Assembly: GCF_000971235.1 (NCBI RefSeq) | Contig: NZ_BBMB01000007.1 | Location: 62,001 to 126,000 of the forward strand | Length of the DNA: 64,000 nucleotides | Origin: Demequina subtropica | GTDB taxonomy: Bacteria; Actinomycetota; Actinomycetes; Actinomycetales; Demequinaceae | Reading direction: 5' to 3' | In this document: piece by piece, positions 7,533-17,934 of the stretch | Position numbering within the stretch: position 1 is the first letter of the stretch | Layout: every line of letters starts with the position of its first letter | Notes under the pieces: generated by a model | What the model was told of the DNA's origin: nothing | Database searches by the model: none | The model's input: the letters and a program-made list of their open reading frames with translations, nothing else | Position numbers and translations under genes: made by a program

Positions 7533-8693
7533 ATGTCGCGCTGGAGCCATGCGCTCGCCGCGGTCGCCGCGACGGCGATCGGCGCCGGGATGCTCGGCGG
7601 CGCGTACCTCACCGTCGAGCCCATCGTGCGCGTCGAGGGCACGGCGCAGCCGGGCGCCACCGCCTCGTCGACCGCCTCGCCCAGCCCGACGGCCTCACCC
7701 TCGCCGGAGGTGACCGCGATCGCCGAGGGCTGCGAGTGGGACGCCCTGCCCGAGGCCGCGCGCCCGGCGATGATCGAGGACGATGCGGAGGGCCTTCCCG
7801 CCGCGCGCGCCATGACCGAGGCGGCGTGGTGGTGCGTGGACCAGGGCTGGACCGTCGAGGTGCGCTCGGCCGGGGGCGACACGTGGCGGCCCGGCGGCAC
7901 GGCGCAGGCGCTCTACCTGGTCGCGCCGGACGGCGACCTGCTCAAGCTCTTCGATCTGCGCACCGACGTCGAGGTGGTGGTCCTCGACGCCGATGTCGAC
8001 GCCCGCCTCGCGTGGACGGCGCGGGAGACCGGCGCGGAGGACGGCGCCGCGACCACGCAGGTGGTCCAGGTGGAGCTCGACACGGGCCTGGTGGTCGACG
8101 ACTGGGGCGGCGCCGCCATCCCCGACGCGCAGCGGACCGAGGGCACCGTGGTCGACGTCGCGCCGCTGCCGCAGTTCGGGGGCGAGGGCACGCTGTGGGC
8201 CGGGTACTCGCCGGCCGGCTCGATGCGCTCGCTGTTCGTGCGCGAGCCCGGCGGCGCCTTCCGTGCGCTCGACGCGCAGCGCGCGATCGACTCGCTCGTG
8301 GCGCAGGGATCCGTCGACGGCGACCGGGAGCCCGGCGTCGAGCTGTGGACGGACCGCGCCGGCACGCTCGCGATGATCCTCGCGCAGGAGCCCGTGCCGG
8401 TGGAGATCCCCGAGGACGCCACCGTCAAGGAGATCGAGCAAGCCACGGAGAAGGCCTCGTGGCGCTCGAGCGGCGGCACCTGGGTGGTCGTCGACCTCAC
8501 GACGGACCAGTGGCGGCTCGCCGAGGCACGCCTGCCCCGCGGCCTGTGCCACGGCTCGACGGGGACGTCGCTGCCGGGGACCTACGCGAGCCCGGGCCCG
8601 CTCGTGGTCGAGTGCGACGTGAGCGCCGACGAGCGCGGGGTGTTCGCGCTCGCGCTGGACGCCGACCCGGTCTCGCGCGACTCCGGCCCCTGA
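7533..8693 (+). CDS. Membrane-anchored extracytoplasmic protein, unknown function
   Basis: A 386-residue protein with an uncleaved-looking N-terminal hydrophobic segment (about residues 8-28), then a Ser/Thr/Pro/Ala linker (ATASSTASPSPTASPSP, about 45-61) typical of surface linkers, then a globular domain of about 320 residues rich in beta-strand patterns and Trp. Cys residues at about 66, 100, 352 and 372 could form disulfides outside the cell. AGGAGG lies 5 nt before the ATG at 7533 and fixes that start; a TACCCT box is at 7509-7514. The domain family is not recognised. Downstream lies the two-component system on the same strand, but with 113 bp between. Confidence 0.6.
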   Translation: MSRWSHALAAVAATAIGAGMLGGAYLTVEPIVRVEGTAQPGATASSTASPSPTASPSPEVTAIAEGCEWDALPEAARPAMIEDDAEGLPAARAMTEAAWWCVDQGWTVEVRSAGGDTWRPGGTAQALYLVAPDGDLLKLFDLRTDVEVVVLDADVDARLAWTARETGAEDGAATTQVVQVELDTGLVVDDWGGAAIPDAQRTEGTVVDVAPLPQFGGEGTLWAGYSPAGSMRSLFVREPGGAFRALDAQRAIDSLVAQGSVDGDREPGVELWTDRAGTLAMILAQEPVPVEIPEDATVKEIEQATEKASWRSSGGTWVVVDLTTDQWRLAEARLPRGLCHGSTGTSLPGTYASPGPLVVECDVSADERGVFALALDADPVSRDSGP

Positions 8694-8737
8694 CCCGAGC
8701 GGGACGGCTCCTTATCTTGGTCCCACGTGACGATGCG

Positions 8738-8743
8738 TAGGGT
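8738..8743 (+). promoter_or_regulatory. -10 box TAGGGT upstream of two-component operon
   Basis: TAGGGT directly follows a GACGATGCG motif (8729-8737). Transcription from about 8750 would leave a leader of about 55 nt. Confidence 0.4.
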
Positions 8744-8806
8744 GGGCGGAGTTCATCGGCCCGGCCCGTCGAGAGGGGTGCACGTGCAGCGGATCGGAGT
8801 CCTCGC

Positions 8807-9478
8807 GTGAGGGTGCTCGTCGTCGAGGACCACGCGGTGCTCGCGCGCGAGGTCGCCACGGGTCTGAGGAGGGTGGGCCTCGCGGTCGACGTCGCGCGCG
8901 ACGGTGCGGAGGCGCTCGAGAAGGCGGCGGTCAACGCCTACGACGTGGTGGTGCTCGACCGCGACCTGCCCCGCGTGCACGGCGACGACGTGTGCCGCGC
9001 GCTGGCCGCGACCGACGCGCCGCCCCGGATCCTCATGCTCACCGCGGCGGGCGCGCTCGAGGACATCGTCGAGGGCCTCGGGCTCGGCGCGGACGACTAC
9101 CTCGCGAAGCCGTTCGCGATGGTCGAGCTCACGGCGCGCGTGCGCACGCTGGGACGCCGTGCCGGCATCGCGCCGCGCCCGCATCTCCGCATCGGCGGCC
9201 TGGAGATCCGGCCGGACGAGCATGCGGTGACGCGCGACGGCCGTGCGATCAGCCTGGCACCGAAGGAGTTCGGCGTGCTCGAGGTCCTTGCCGCGCAGCC
9301 CGGGCGCGTGGTGTCCGCCGAGACTCTCCTCGAGAAGGTCTGGGACGAGTACGCCGACCCGCTCACCAACGCGGTCCGCGTCACCATGGTGACGTTGCGC
9401 CGCAAGCTCGGCGAGCCCGCGCTCATCGAGACCATCAAGGGTGTGGGCTACGTGCTCCGCGCGGAGGGTGAGGGATGA
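8807..9478 (+). CDS. OmpR/PhoB-family response regulator
   Basis: A 223-residue regulator with an N-terminal receiver (acidic pair EDH at residues 7-9, phospho-acceptor Asp51 in VLDRDLP, Thr near 78 and Lys101 in AKPF) and a C-terminal winged helix (SLAPKEFGVLEVLAA..., TNAVRVTMVTLRRKLG, GVGYVLRA). The GTG start at 8807 has no strong ribosome site. It overlaps the kinase gene by 4 nt (ATGA), so the pair is one operon. The signal is unknown; the close resemblance is to actinobacterial TcrA/CutR-type regulators. Confidence 0.93.
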   Translation: MRVLVVEDHAVLAREVATGLRRVGLAVDVARDGAEALEKAAVNAYDVVVLDRDLPRVHGDDVCRALAATDAPPRILMLTAAGALEDIVEGLGLGADDYLAKPFAMVELTARVRTLGRRAGIAPRPHLRIGGLEIRPDEHAVTRDGRAISLAPKEFGVLEVLAAQPGRVVSAETLLEKVWDEYADPLTNAVRVTMVTLRRKLGEPALIETIKGVGYVLRAEGEG

Positions 9479-10680
9479 CCGTCACCATCCGCGTCAAGCT
9501 CACCGCGATGTTCGCGCTGCTGTTCGTGGTGCTCGCGGGGGTCCTGGTGACCACCGCCTACCTGTTCGTCGCGAGCGCGACCGCGCCGGAGGCGCAGATG
9601 GCGGAGCGGCAGCAGGCGCTCGCGGAGGCGCTGGCGGAGCAGGGCGTCGACCTGCCACGCGCGTCGGCGTCGCCGCCGGCCGAGGCCGGCGGTCCGCCGG
9701 AGGGCGGTCCGGGCGATGTGGTGGGACGGACCCTCGAGCAGATCTCCGAGGCCGCCCGCGCGAACGTGCTCGACAACCTGCTCACGCGCTCCCTGCTCGC
9801 GTTCGCGATCTCGGCGGTGATCGCGGTCGGCCTCGCGTGGTGGCTCGCGGGCCGGGTCCTCCGCCCGGTCGACGAGATCGCGCGCGCGGCGAGCACGCTG
9901 TCCGAGCGGACGCTCGATCGGCGGCTGCCGGAGGACGGCCCCGACGACGAGTTCGCGCGCCTGCGTCGTGCCTTCAACGGCATGCTCGCGCGCCTCGAGT
10001 CCGCCTTCGACTCGCGCCAGCGGTTCGCGGCGGACGCCTCGCACGAGCTGAGGACGCCGCTCGCGGTGCTGCGCGCCTCCGCGGACAACGTGCTCTCCTC
10101 CCCGCGACCGTCGCGGCAGGCGCGCGAGCTCGCGGCGGAGGTCGAGGCCCAGGTGGCGCGGGCCGACTCGCTCATGACGAGCCTCCTCACGCTCGCGCGC
10201 GCCGACGACGTCATCCACACGCGCGAGCGCCTGGACCTCGCCGATGTCGCGGCCGAGGTGGTCTCCGCCGCGTCGCCGCGGGCCACCGAGGCCGGCGTCG
10301 AGATCGACCTCGACATCGCCGACGCCCCGATCGAGGGCGACCCGGTGCTCATCGAGCGGCTGCTCGCGAACCTGCTGGACAACGCCCTGCGGTACAACGT
10401 GCCGGAGGGCGGCTGGGTGCGCTGCCGCGTGTGGAGCGAGGGCGCGCATGCGTGCGCCGAGGTGTCGAACTCCGGCCCGATCGTCGACGCGGACGACATC
10501 CCGGTGCTGTTCGAGCGCTTCTCGCGCGGCCATCAGCGGTCCGAGGTCGCGGGCCACGGGCTGGGCCTGCCGATCGTGGCGCGCGTCGCGCAGGTCCACG
10601 CCGGGGACGTGGGAGCGTGGCCGGGGGAGGACGGCGGGCTCAGGATCCGCGTCGCCTTCCCGCTCGCCGGCGAGGGCTGA
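9475..10680 (+). CDS. Membrane sensor histidine kinase (OmpR partner)
   Basis: A 401-residue kinase. TM1 lies at about residues 8-32, an extracytoplasmic loop of about 75 residues rich in Pro/Gly/Ala follows, TM2 at about 103-124, HAMP (LRPVDEIARAASTL), HisKA with the H-box FAADASHELRTPLAVLRAS (phosphorylated His about residue 188) and HATPase with N-box NLLDNALRYN, F-box VLFERF and G2-box GHGLGLPIV. It is translationally coupled to the regulator. The short low-complexity sensor loop gives no clue to the ligand. Confidence 0.93.
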   Translation: MTVTIRVKLTAMFALLFVVLAGVLVTTAYLFVASATAPEAQMAERQQALAEALAEQGVDLPRASASPPAEAGGPPEGGPGDVVGRTLEQISEAARANVLDNLLTRSLLAFAISAVIAVGLAWWLAGRVLRPVDEIARAASTLSERTLDRRLPEDGPDDEFARLRRAFNGMLARLESAFDSRQRFAADASHELRTPLAVLRASADNVLSSPRPSRQARELAAEVEAQVARADSLMTSLLTLARADDVIHTRERLDLADVAAEVVSAASPRATEAGVEIDLDIADAPIEGDPVLIERLLANLLDNALRYNVPEGGWVRCRVWSEGAHACAEVSNSGPIVDADDIPVLFERFSRGHQRSEVAGHGLGLPIVARVAQVHAGDVGAWPGEDGGLRIRVAFPLAGEG

Positions 10681-10684
10681 CGCC

Positions 10685-11815
10685 CTACGACCCCTCGCGC
10701 GCGGGCACGGGCGCATCGTCCCGAGGAGCGCGCAGCGCCGCGAGCGCGGGACGCGTGAGGGTCGTGGTGCCCGACACGAGGGAGCTGAGCGAGCGCTCGT
10801 CCGTGCGCGTCACGGCGACGAGCGCCTCCGCGAGCAGGATCGCGGGCAGCAGCGAGGGGACGAGCGCCCACGGCAGCCACCGGGTCGCCCAGCGCGCGAC
10901 CATGCGCCACGTCGGGGGGTGGCCGGCGCCGCCGGTGGTCGCGGGTGCCACGTTGAGCAGCAGCTCGCCCAGGGTGGCGCGATCCTTCCGGAGCAGGCTG
11001 GGCAGCAGGGTGACGGCCGCCGCAGCGCCCACATCGATGGCGATCTCGATCCAAGGGGTGCCGATGCGCTCCTGGGCGTGCGCCAGGGTGTCGGACCGGG
11101 CGATCAGCGCCTGCACGGTCGAGGCGGTCGCGAGCGCGAGCCCGACCACGAGCGTGACGTCGACCACCACCGCGAGCGCGCGCCGTGCGCGCGAGGGAGG
11201 CTCGAGGTCCGGCACCGGGCGCGGGCTCGCGAACGCGAGCCGCGCGATCCCCACCGACGCGGCGAGCCCGAGCGCGCCGCCGAGCGTGTTGAGCAGCACG
11301 TCGCCCAGATCCAGCGTGCGGTAGGGGCACGGGTACATGCCGTACACGCCGGTGCCCTGCGTGAGCTCGATCGCGGCCGAGGTCCCGGCCGCGATCCCGA
11401 CGATGCGCGTGCCGCGCCAGCGGGTCACCTGATGCAGGAAGAGCCCGAAGGGGATGAACAGCAGCACGTTGAGGAACGCGTAGCGGACCATCCAGCCGTC
11501 GAGCGCGTCGGCGAGACCGCGATGTGAGATCGCGCGCGCCACCTGGCGGAGCTGCGCGAACGGGTCGAGCTCCCACCTGTCGGTGAGGCCCACGCCGGTG
11601 CAGTCGAGCCGGCCGGGCTCGGGCAGGGGGAACAGCGTGAAGGCGGCCAGGGCCGATGCGGAGGCCAGCAGCCCCGCGGCGCTCACCAACGGCCAGGGCT
11701 GGAGCCTGCCGTAGCGCCGGACCACCACGCCGAGGGCCGGCAGCATCGCGATCGGCAGGACCGCGACCGTGAGCACGGCCGTGATGGCGGTGTCGATGCG
11801 GAGGTCGGGCCCCAT
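10685..11815 (-). CDS. VanZ-like plus RDD-like membrane protein
   Basis: A 376-residue multi-pass protein. The N-terminal half has the VanZ pattern, with NVLLFIPFGLFLHQV (about residues 115-129), an ELTQG motif (about 150-154) and DLGDVLLNTLGGALG. The C-terminal half has an RDD-type segment (DVTLVVGLALATAS, GKDRATLGELLLNV-like). VanZ proteins affect glycopeptide susceptibility in enterococci, but most actinobacterial homologues are uncharacterised. A TAGGGT box ends 6 nt before the ATG. It is convergent with the sensor kinase (4 bp between stops). Confidence 0.82.
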   Translation of the reverse strand: MGPDLRIDTAITAVLTVAVLPIAMLPALGVVVRRYGRLQPWPLVSAAGLLASASALAAFTLFPLPEPGRLDCTGVGLTDRWELDPFAQLRQVARAISHRGLADALDGWMVRYAFLNVLLFIPFGLFLHQVTRWRGTRIVGIAAGTSAAIELTQGTGVYGMYPCPYRTLDLGDVLLNTLGGALGLAASVGIARLAFASPRPVPDLEPPSRARRALAVVVDVTLVVGLALATASTVQALIARSDTLAHAQERIGTPWIEIAIDVGAAAAVTLLPSLLRKDRATLGELLLNVAPATTGGAGHPPTWRMVARWATRWLPWALVPSLLPAILLAEALVAVTRTDERSLSSLVSGTTTLTRPALAALRAPRDDAPVPAREGS

Positions 11816-11821
11816 GGCCTC

Positions 11822-11827
11822 ACCCTA
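11822..11827 (-). promoter_or_regulatory. -10 box TAGGGT, leaderless start of VanZ-like gene
   Basis: TAGGGT on the reverse strand ends 6 nt before the ATG at 11815. Confidence 0.6.
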
Positions 11828-11909
11828 CGAGAGCGGACGTGCCCGGACGCGATCCGGCGCCGGCGCCCCAGGGGGAGGGAGCGGGGCACCGGCGCACGGA
11901 ATGGGGTGC

Positions 11910-11977
11910 GGCTCGGGCGACCAAGTCCCCGGATGATCGCCCGAGCCACGGGTGTTCGGGCGGCTTCGCTGCCGCCC
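11910..11977. repeat. Two strong hairpins between MFS gene and VanZ-like gene
   Basis: A perfect 11-bp inverted repeat, GGCTCGGGCGA (11910-11920) with TCGCCCGAGCC (11937-11947), has a 16-nt loop; a second hairpin pairs GGGCGGC (11958-11964) with GCCGCCC (11971-11977). They lie 70-137 bp past the MFS stop in the direction of its transcription. Terminator or RNA structure cannot be told apart. Confidence 0.5.
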
Positions 11978-12046
11978 ACGTTCTTGTGTCTACGACGGTA
12001 GTGTCCGCCCAGGGAGGTCGGCGGGGACCTTGGTCCCCTCTTTCGG

Positions 12047-13327
12047 TCACACGTGCGGCGGGGTCGAGGGCTGCTCGATCGCGACCTCGCGCTCCGAGGG
12101 GGGCAGCGCATCGTGCTCGCCGGCGGCGTCCCCGCGCTCGGTGTCGCGACGCAGGATGCCGGCGCTCGCGAGCACGAGCACGAGCGCGAGGCCCGCGCCC
12201 GCGGCGGACACGCCCAGCCCCGCGCGCGCGCCGGACTCCTCCACCAGGCCGCCCGCGAACCACGCGCCGAAGGCCACGCCGACGCCCATGCCGATGCGCA
12301 GCCACGCCATGCCCTCGGTGATCTGGTGGCGCTTCACCACGCGCTGCACCACGGTGTCGGCGTTGGTCATCGTCGGGGCGATGGTGAGGCCCGCCACGAA
12401 GCCCAGCGCGGCGAGGACCACGACGTTCGGCGACAGCGCGAGCAGCCCGAAGCCGACCGTCATGGCAAGCGCGCCGAGCACGGTCCGCTTCCACAGCGGC
12501 GTGCTCCAGTGGCGTGCGCCGTAGAGGAGCCCGCCCAGGAGCGAGCCGCCGGAGACGATCGCGAGGATGATCCCCGACCACGTCTGGTGCCCGGCCTCGT
12601 CGGCGAACGCGACCACGGAGATGTCGAAGGCGCCGAACATCGCGCCGATGCCCACGGTGACGAGCGAGACCGCGATCACGGCGAGCGGGAGCCGGAGGCC
12701 CAGGGGGTCGGTGTCGGTGCCCGAGTGCGGCGCGGGCTCGGTGCCGGTCTGGGCGAGCAGGATGGACATGCCGATCACGAGGGCCACCAGGCACACCACC
12801 ACGCCCAGCGGCGGCCACACGAGCGTCGCGAGGATGGTCGCGAGCGCGGGGCCGGTGACGAACAGCACCTCGTCGAGCGCACCCTCGAGGGCGAAGGCGG
12901 TGTGGATGTCGCGGTCGGAGTCGAGCAGGTGCGACCAGCGGGCGCGTGTGAGCGAGCCGAGCGGCCCCTGGATCGACGCGATCGCGACCGTCAGCCAGAG
13001 CAGCCACTCGGGGCCGTGGTTCATCGCGGTGACGACCGCGCCGACCGCGCCGAGCACGAACACCCCGGTGAGGGGGATCATCGCGGCGCGCTGGCCGATG
13101 CGGTCGACCAGCCGTGCGGTGGGGACGGTCTGCGCGGCCCACACGAGCGTCCCGATCGCCGCGACGCGGCCCGCCATCGCGTAGCTGTCGTACTGCAGCT
13201 GGACCATGAGGATGATCGAGATGTTGAACATCGAGATCGGCAGGCGCGCGAGCAGGCCCGCGGCCGCGAAGGCCTTCGCGCCGGGGTGGGACAGGATGCC
13301 GCGGTAGGTGTCGAGCACGTCCGCCAT
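12047..13327 (-). CDS. MFS transporter, drug/sugar-efflux type
   Basis: A 426-residue protein with about 12 membrane helices and MFS signatures: the loop 2-3 motif appears as RLVDRIGQRAAM (about residues 72-83) and its counterpart after helix 8. An Asp-containing TM region (ALEGALDEVLFVTGPA, about 147-162) is seen in actinobacterial MFS proteins of the CynX/YfmO type. A polar C-terminal tail of about 40 residues follows helix 12. It starts 36 nt after the second LppM-like gene and probably belongs to that operon. The substrate is unknown. Confidence 0.85.
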   Translation of the reverse strand: MADVLDTYRGILSHPGAKAFAAAGLLARLPISMFNISIILMVQLQYDSYAMAGRVAAIGTLVWAAQTVPTARLVDRIGQRAAMIPLTGVFVLGAVGAVVTAMNHGPEWLLWLTVAIASIQGPLGSLTRARWSHLLDSDRDIHTAFALEGALDEVLFVTGPALATILATLVWPPLGVVVCLVALVIGMSILLAQTGTEPAPHSGTDTDPLGLRLPLAVIAVSLVTVGIGAMFGAFDISVVAFADEAGHQTWSGIILAIVSGGSLLGGLLYGARHWSTPLWKRTVLGALAMTVGFGLLALSPNVVVLAALGFVAGLTIAPTMTNADTVVQRVVKRHQITEGMAWLRIGMGVGVAFGAWFAGGLVEESGARAGLGVSAAGAGLALVLVLASAGILRRDTERGDAAGEHDALPPSEREVAIEQPSTPPHV

Positions 13328-13363
13328 CGTCCCATCCGGGGACGGGGTGCGCCGACCGAGCGG

Positions 13364-14272
13364 TCACGCGGGCGGAGGGTCGTCCCGCCTGCTTGCCGGA
13401 GGCTCGACGGCCGCCGCCGCATCGTCCGCGGCGACGGTGCCCGGACCTCCCTCCGAGGCGCGCGGCGGCGGCAGGTGGGTCCGATGCCGGCGCCGGCGGT
13501 CCTGAAGCACCAGCAAGGTCGCGCCGCCCACGATGACGAGCGCGCCCAGCGCGACGAGCAGCCATCGGAGGGCCGGGCCCCAGTCGTGCTGGGGCGTCGC
13601 CCCGCCCACGATCCGGATGGTGTCCGCGCTGAGCAGGTCGGCGAGGTCGAGCGTGACGGTGTTGCCCACGATCGTCCCGGCGGTGGCCTCCTGGACCAGC
13701 CCGGGGAACGTGAACGAGGCCTCGATGTCGACGGCGCCGCCCAGCAGCGTGAGGTCGTCGGCGCTCGCCCCCGCCGCGGACAGGCTCGAGGCGGCGCCGG
13801 AGGACAGCTCCACCACGTACGTGTCGCCCTCGCGGGTGACGCCGCTCGCTCCCCCGACCGGCGCGACGCCGGCGGCGTCCTCGAGCGCCGCGAACGGGAG
13901 GTCGGCGAGGTCGATCTCGACGCCCTCGAGCCCGTCGTCGTCCGCGTAGGGCTCGACGGTGACGGAGCCCGGGTACTCGTCGGCGAGCGGGGCGAGGCCC
14001 TCGCGGACCGTGTCGGGGTCCAGAAGCGAGTCGAGGGCGCCGAGGACATCAAGGTCCTCGGCGCCCTCGGGCAGCTCCGCTCCGTCCGGCAGCGGGGTGT
14101 CGCCCAGCTGGCCGAGCTGCTCCCCCATCACCAGGCGGGCCTGGTCGGTCATCGCGATGACCGCGTGCTGGGAGAGGGTGTCGTCGTCAGAGAAGGTGGT
14201 GGCGGTGGTGACGCGCACGCAGCCCGTGAGGGCCGCTGTGGCGATCGCGAGAGCCGCCGCAAGCCTTCTCAT
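13364..14272 (-). CDS. LppM-family lipoprotein, second of a tandem pair
   Basis: A 302-residue exported lipoprotein (lipobox LTGC, Cys18) with one C-terminal membrane helix (about residues 238-258, LLVALGALVIVGGATLLVLQ) and a basic-then-Pro/Ala tail. The ectodomain opens with the LppM pattern VTTATTFSDDDTLSQHAVIAM and ends with a beta-strand motif shared with its neighbour (GNTVTLDLADLL against GNTVTWDLLDAP). LppM in Mycobacterium tuberculosis affects phagocyte interaction; the role here is unknown. Its start overlaps the upstream paralogue by 4 nt. Confidence 0.82.
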   Translation of the reverse strand: MRRLAAALAIATAALTGCVRVTTATTFSDDDTLSQHAVIAMTDQARLVMGEQLGQLGDTPLPDGAELPEGAEDLDVLGALDSLLDPDTVREGLAPLADEYPGSVTVEPYADDDGLEGVEIDLADLPFAALEDAAGVAPVGGASGVTREGDTYVVELSSGAASSLSAAGASADDLTLLGGAVDIEASFTFPGLVQEATAGTIVGNTVTLDLADLLSADTIRIVGGATPQHDWGPALRWLLVALGALVIVGGATLLVLQDRRRRHRTHLPPPRASEGGPGTVAADDAAAAVEPPASRRDDPPPA

Positions 14273-15171
14273 CGACCATGGTCCTCCTCAGGATCCGTGC
14301 CCTCGACGGAGCCCAGCTCGATCGTATCCGGGGCGGCCGGGAGCTCGGTGGTTGGGGCGACCTCCTCCTCGGGCTTCACCTCGGCGTCGGCCGGAGCCTC
14401 CTCGGCCGGGGCCGGGGGTGCCGGCGGCGCGAAGCCCTCGGCGGCATCGTCCGCGGCCGGGGGCGCGAAGGACGCGGCCTCGGGGGCAGGCGGGGCCTCC
14501 ACGACGCCCTCGACCGGGGCGCTGCCCACGGTCGCGGGGGCGTTGCGACGCGTCACGATGATGACGGCTCCGGCCACGGCGGCGAGCACCACGGCGCCCA
14601 GGACGCCCCAGATCCACACCGGGAGGCCCGAGCCGCCGGCGGTCGCGGAGCCGCGGGCCATGAGCTCGTCGGGCGCGTCGAGCAGGTCCCACGTCACGGT
14701 GTTGCCCTCGACGGTGCCGTTGGAGTCGGCGATCGCACCGGGGAAGGTGACGGCGAGCGTCATGGTGGCTCCGGTGAGCATGCTCATGTCCTCCTCACCG
14801 GTGTCGAAGGTGCCGCCGACCACGTACTCGTCGCCGTCGCGGACGATGGTGATGCCGGCGTCCTGCTCCTCGAGGCTCGCGAGGGGCTCGCCCTCGAACG
14901 TCACCTTGGTGCCGACGTAGTCGCCGTCGTCGTAGGCCTCGACGGTGCCGCCCTCGATGTCGTCGAACGACTCCTCGGTGCCCATCTCCGCGAGCAGGTC
15001 CTCGTCGGACATGCCCATGGACTCGCCGACGCCCTTCTCGATCGCCATGACGATCGAGCCGTCGACCGTGTCGTCCTCGTTGAGCGTGTAGTTCATCTCC
15101 ATCTTGAGGCAGCCCGAGAGGGCGAGTGCGGTCACGATGGCCAGTGATGCGGTGCGCAAGGCTTTAGACAT
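14269..15171 (-). CDS. LppM-family lipoprotein, first of a tandem pair
   Basis: A 300-residue lipoprotein with lipobox ALSGC (Cys about residue 20), the LppM signature LKMEMNYTLNEDDTVDGSIVMAIEK directly after it, a C-terminal membrane helix (about residues 185-205, LPVWIWGVLGAVVLAAVAG) and a long acidic Pro/Ala tail, which would lie in the cytoplasm. An in-frame GTG at 15180 is an alternative start; neither has a strong ribosome site. The ATGA overlap with the next gene suggests the two paralogues are made together. Confidence 0.82.
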   Translation of the reverse strand: MSKALRTASLAIVTALALSGCLKMEMNYTLNEDDTVDGSIVMAIEKGVGESMGMSDEDLLAEMGTEESFDDIEGGTVEAYDDGDYVGTKVTFEGEPLASLEEQDAGITIVRDGDEYVVGGTFDTGEEDMSMLTGATMTLAVTFPGAIADSNGTVEGNTVTWDLLDAPDELMARGSATAGGSGLPVWIWGVLGAVVLAAVAGAVIIVTRRNAPATVGSAPVEGVVEAPPAPEAASFAPPAADDAAEGFAPPAPPAPAEEAPADAEVKPEEEVAPTTELPAAPDTIELGSVEGTDPEEDHGR

Positions 15172-15237
15172 GGCGCACACCCTGCCAGAGCAGGCGCGAC
15201 GGCGCCAGCCCCCTTTCTGGGGTGCGGGGGCCGCCCG

Positions 15238-16914
<1,677 letters not shown>

Positions 16915-17024
16915 GGGGCCTACTCTTCCACGGCCCTCACATGGCTGCCAGGGACCCCTGTCGATTGCCTCACATCCGGGTAAGGCTTTGGCAAAGAGTG
17001 CTACCTGGGCGGGTCACGTGCAAC

Positions 17025-17030
17025 TAGGCT
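17025..17030 (+). promoter_or_regulatory. -10 box TAGGCT, leaderless start of glycosyltransferase-pheA operon
   Basis: TAGGCT ends 7 nt before the GTG at 17038. Confidence 0.6.
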
Positions 17031-17037
17031 GGGCGTC

Positions 17038-17934
17038 GTGTCAACAGCCGAGGGATCGGAGCGGAGGACGGCCTCCACGGAAGCGCTCGCACGCGCTCGC
17101 CTGCGCCGTGCCCGCGGACGCATGGCGGTCCCCGCCGCGGCCCCCGGCCCGTCCGTGGCGGCGCTCATCGTCGCCCACAACCAGGCTCGGCGCATCGCGG
17201 CAACGGTGAGGGCCGCGCTCGCGATCCCCGGGGTGGACCTGGTGCTCGTCGTGGACGATGCGTCGACCGACAACACGCAGGAGCTCGCGCGGCGCGCGGG
17301 AGCGGTCGTCGTGCGCCACTCCCACATCCGCGGGCGGTCGGCGGCCGTCGAGACGGGCGCCTCGGTCATCGCGATGCGCGACGAGCCGGAGGGGACGCCG
17401 CGCGCGATCCTCATCCTCGATCCCAACCTCGGCCACTACGCGATCGGCGCCGCGCCTCTGGTGCCCGCCGTGCTCGAGGGCGTGTGCGACCTCGCGGTCG
17501 CGCTCACGGACACCCAGGCGGTCGCGCCCGGCGTCCCGTCCAAGATCGCGCGCACCGCGGTGGAGAAGGCCACCGGCTGGTCCCCGCGTCAGCCGCTCGG
17601 ACGCATCCGCTGCCTCACCCGGGAGGCGCTCGAGGTCGCGATGCCGCTCGCGCGCGGCAACGGGCTCGAGGTCGCGATGACGCTCGACGTGCTCCATGCC
17701 GGGCTCGCGATCACCGAGGTGGAGTGCGACATCCGCCACAAGGGCCCGTCGATCGAGGACCGCACCCCCGTGGGACGCGCCAACCGCTACCGTGAGGTCC
17801 TGACGGTGGTGAGCGCGCGGCGCATCCGCGGCCGGATGCAGTCGACGCGGGCCTCCATGGGCCAGCGGCTCCGCCCGCATCCGGACGATGCGCCTCCCGC
17901 TCCCGAGACCACGGAGCCCGAGGAGGACTCGTGA
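17038..17934 (+). CDS. GT-A family glycosyltransferase-like protein
   Basis: A 298-residue protein with a GT2-like core: PSVAALIVAHNQARRIAATVR (about residues 38-58), LVLVVDDASTDNTQELA (about 68-84), then a RGRSAAVETGAS stretch where GT2 enzymes hold the acceptor loop. The usual DXD is replaced by ILDPNLGHY (about 121-129), so it may be a divergent or non-catalytic member. The N-terminal 35 residues are basic and probably disordered. It overlaps pheA by 4 nt (GTGA); this pairing is seen across several actinobacteria, but no shared function is known to me. Confidence 0.72.
   Translation: MSTAEGSERRTASTEALARARLRRARGRMAVPAAAPGPSVAALIVAHNQARRIAATVRAALAIPGVDLVLVVDDASTDNTQELARRAGAVVVRHSHIRGRSAAVETGASVIAMRDEPEGTPRAILILDPNLGHYAIGAAPLVPAVLEGVCDLAVALTDTQAVAPGVPSKIARTAVEKATGWSPRQPLGRIRCLTREALEVAMPLARGNGLEVAMTLDVLHAGLAITEVECDIRHKGPSIEDRTPVGRANRYREVLTVVSARRIRGRMQSTRASMGQRLRPHPDDAPPAPETTEPEEDS

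Noticed and set aside
16915-17037. Possible riboswitch in the gap before the glycosyltransferase gene
   Set aside because: The -10 box gives a leaderless mRNA, so no leader RNA would exist on the forward strand; on the reverse strand the pgm leader showed no known signature.
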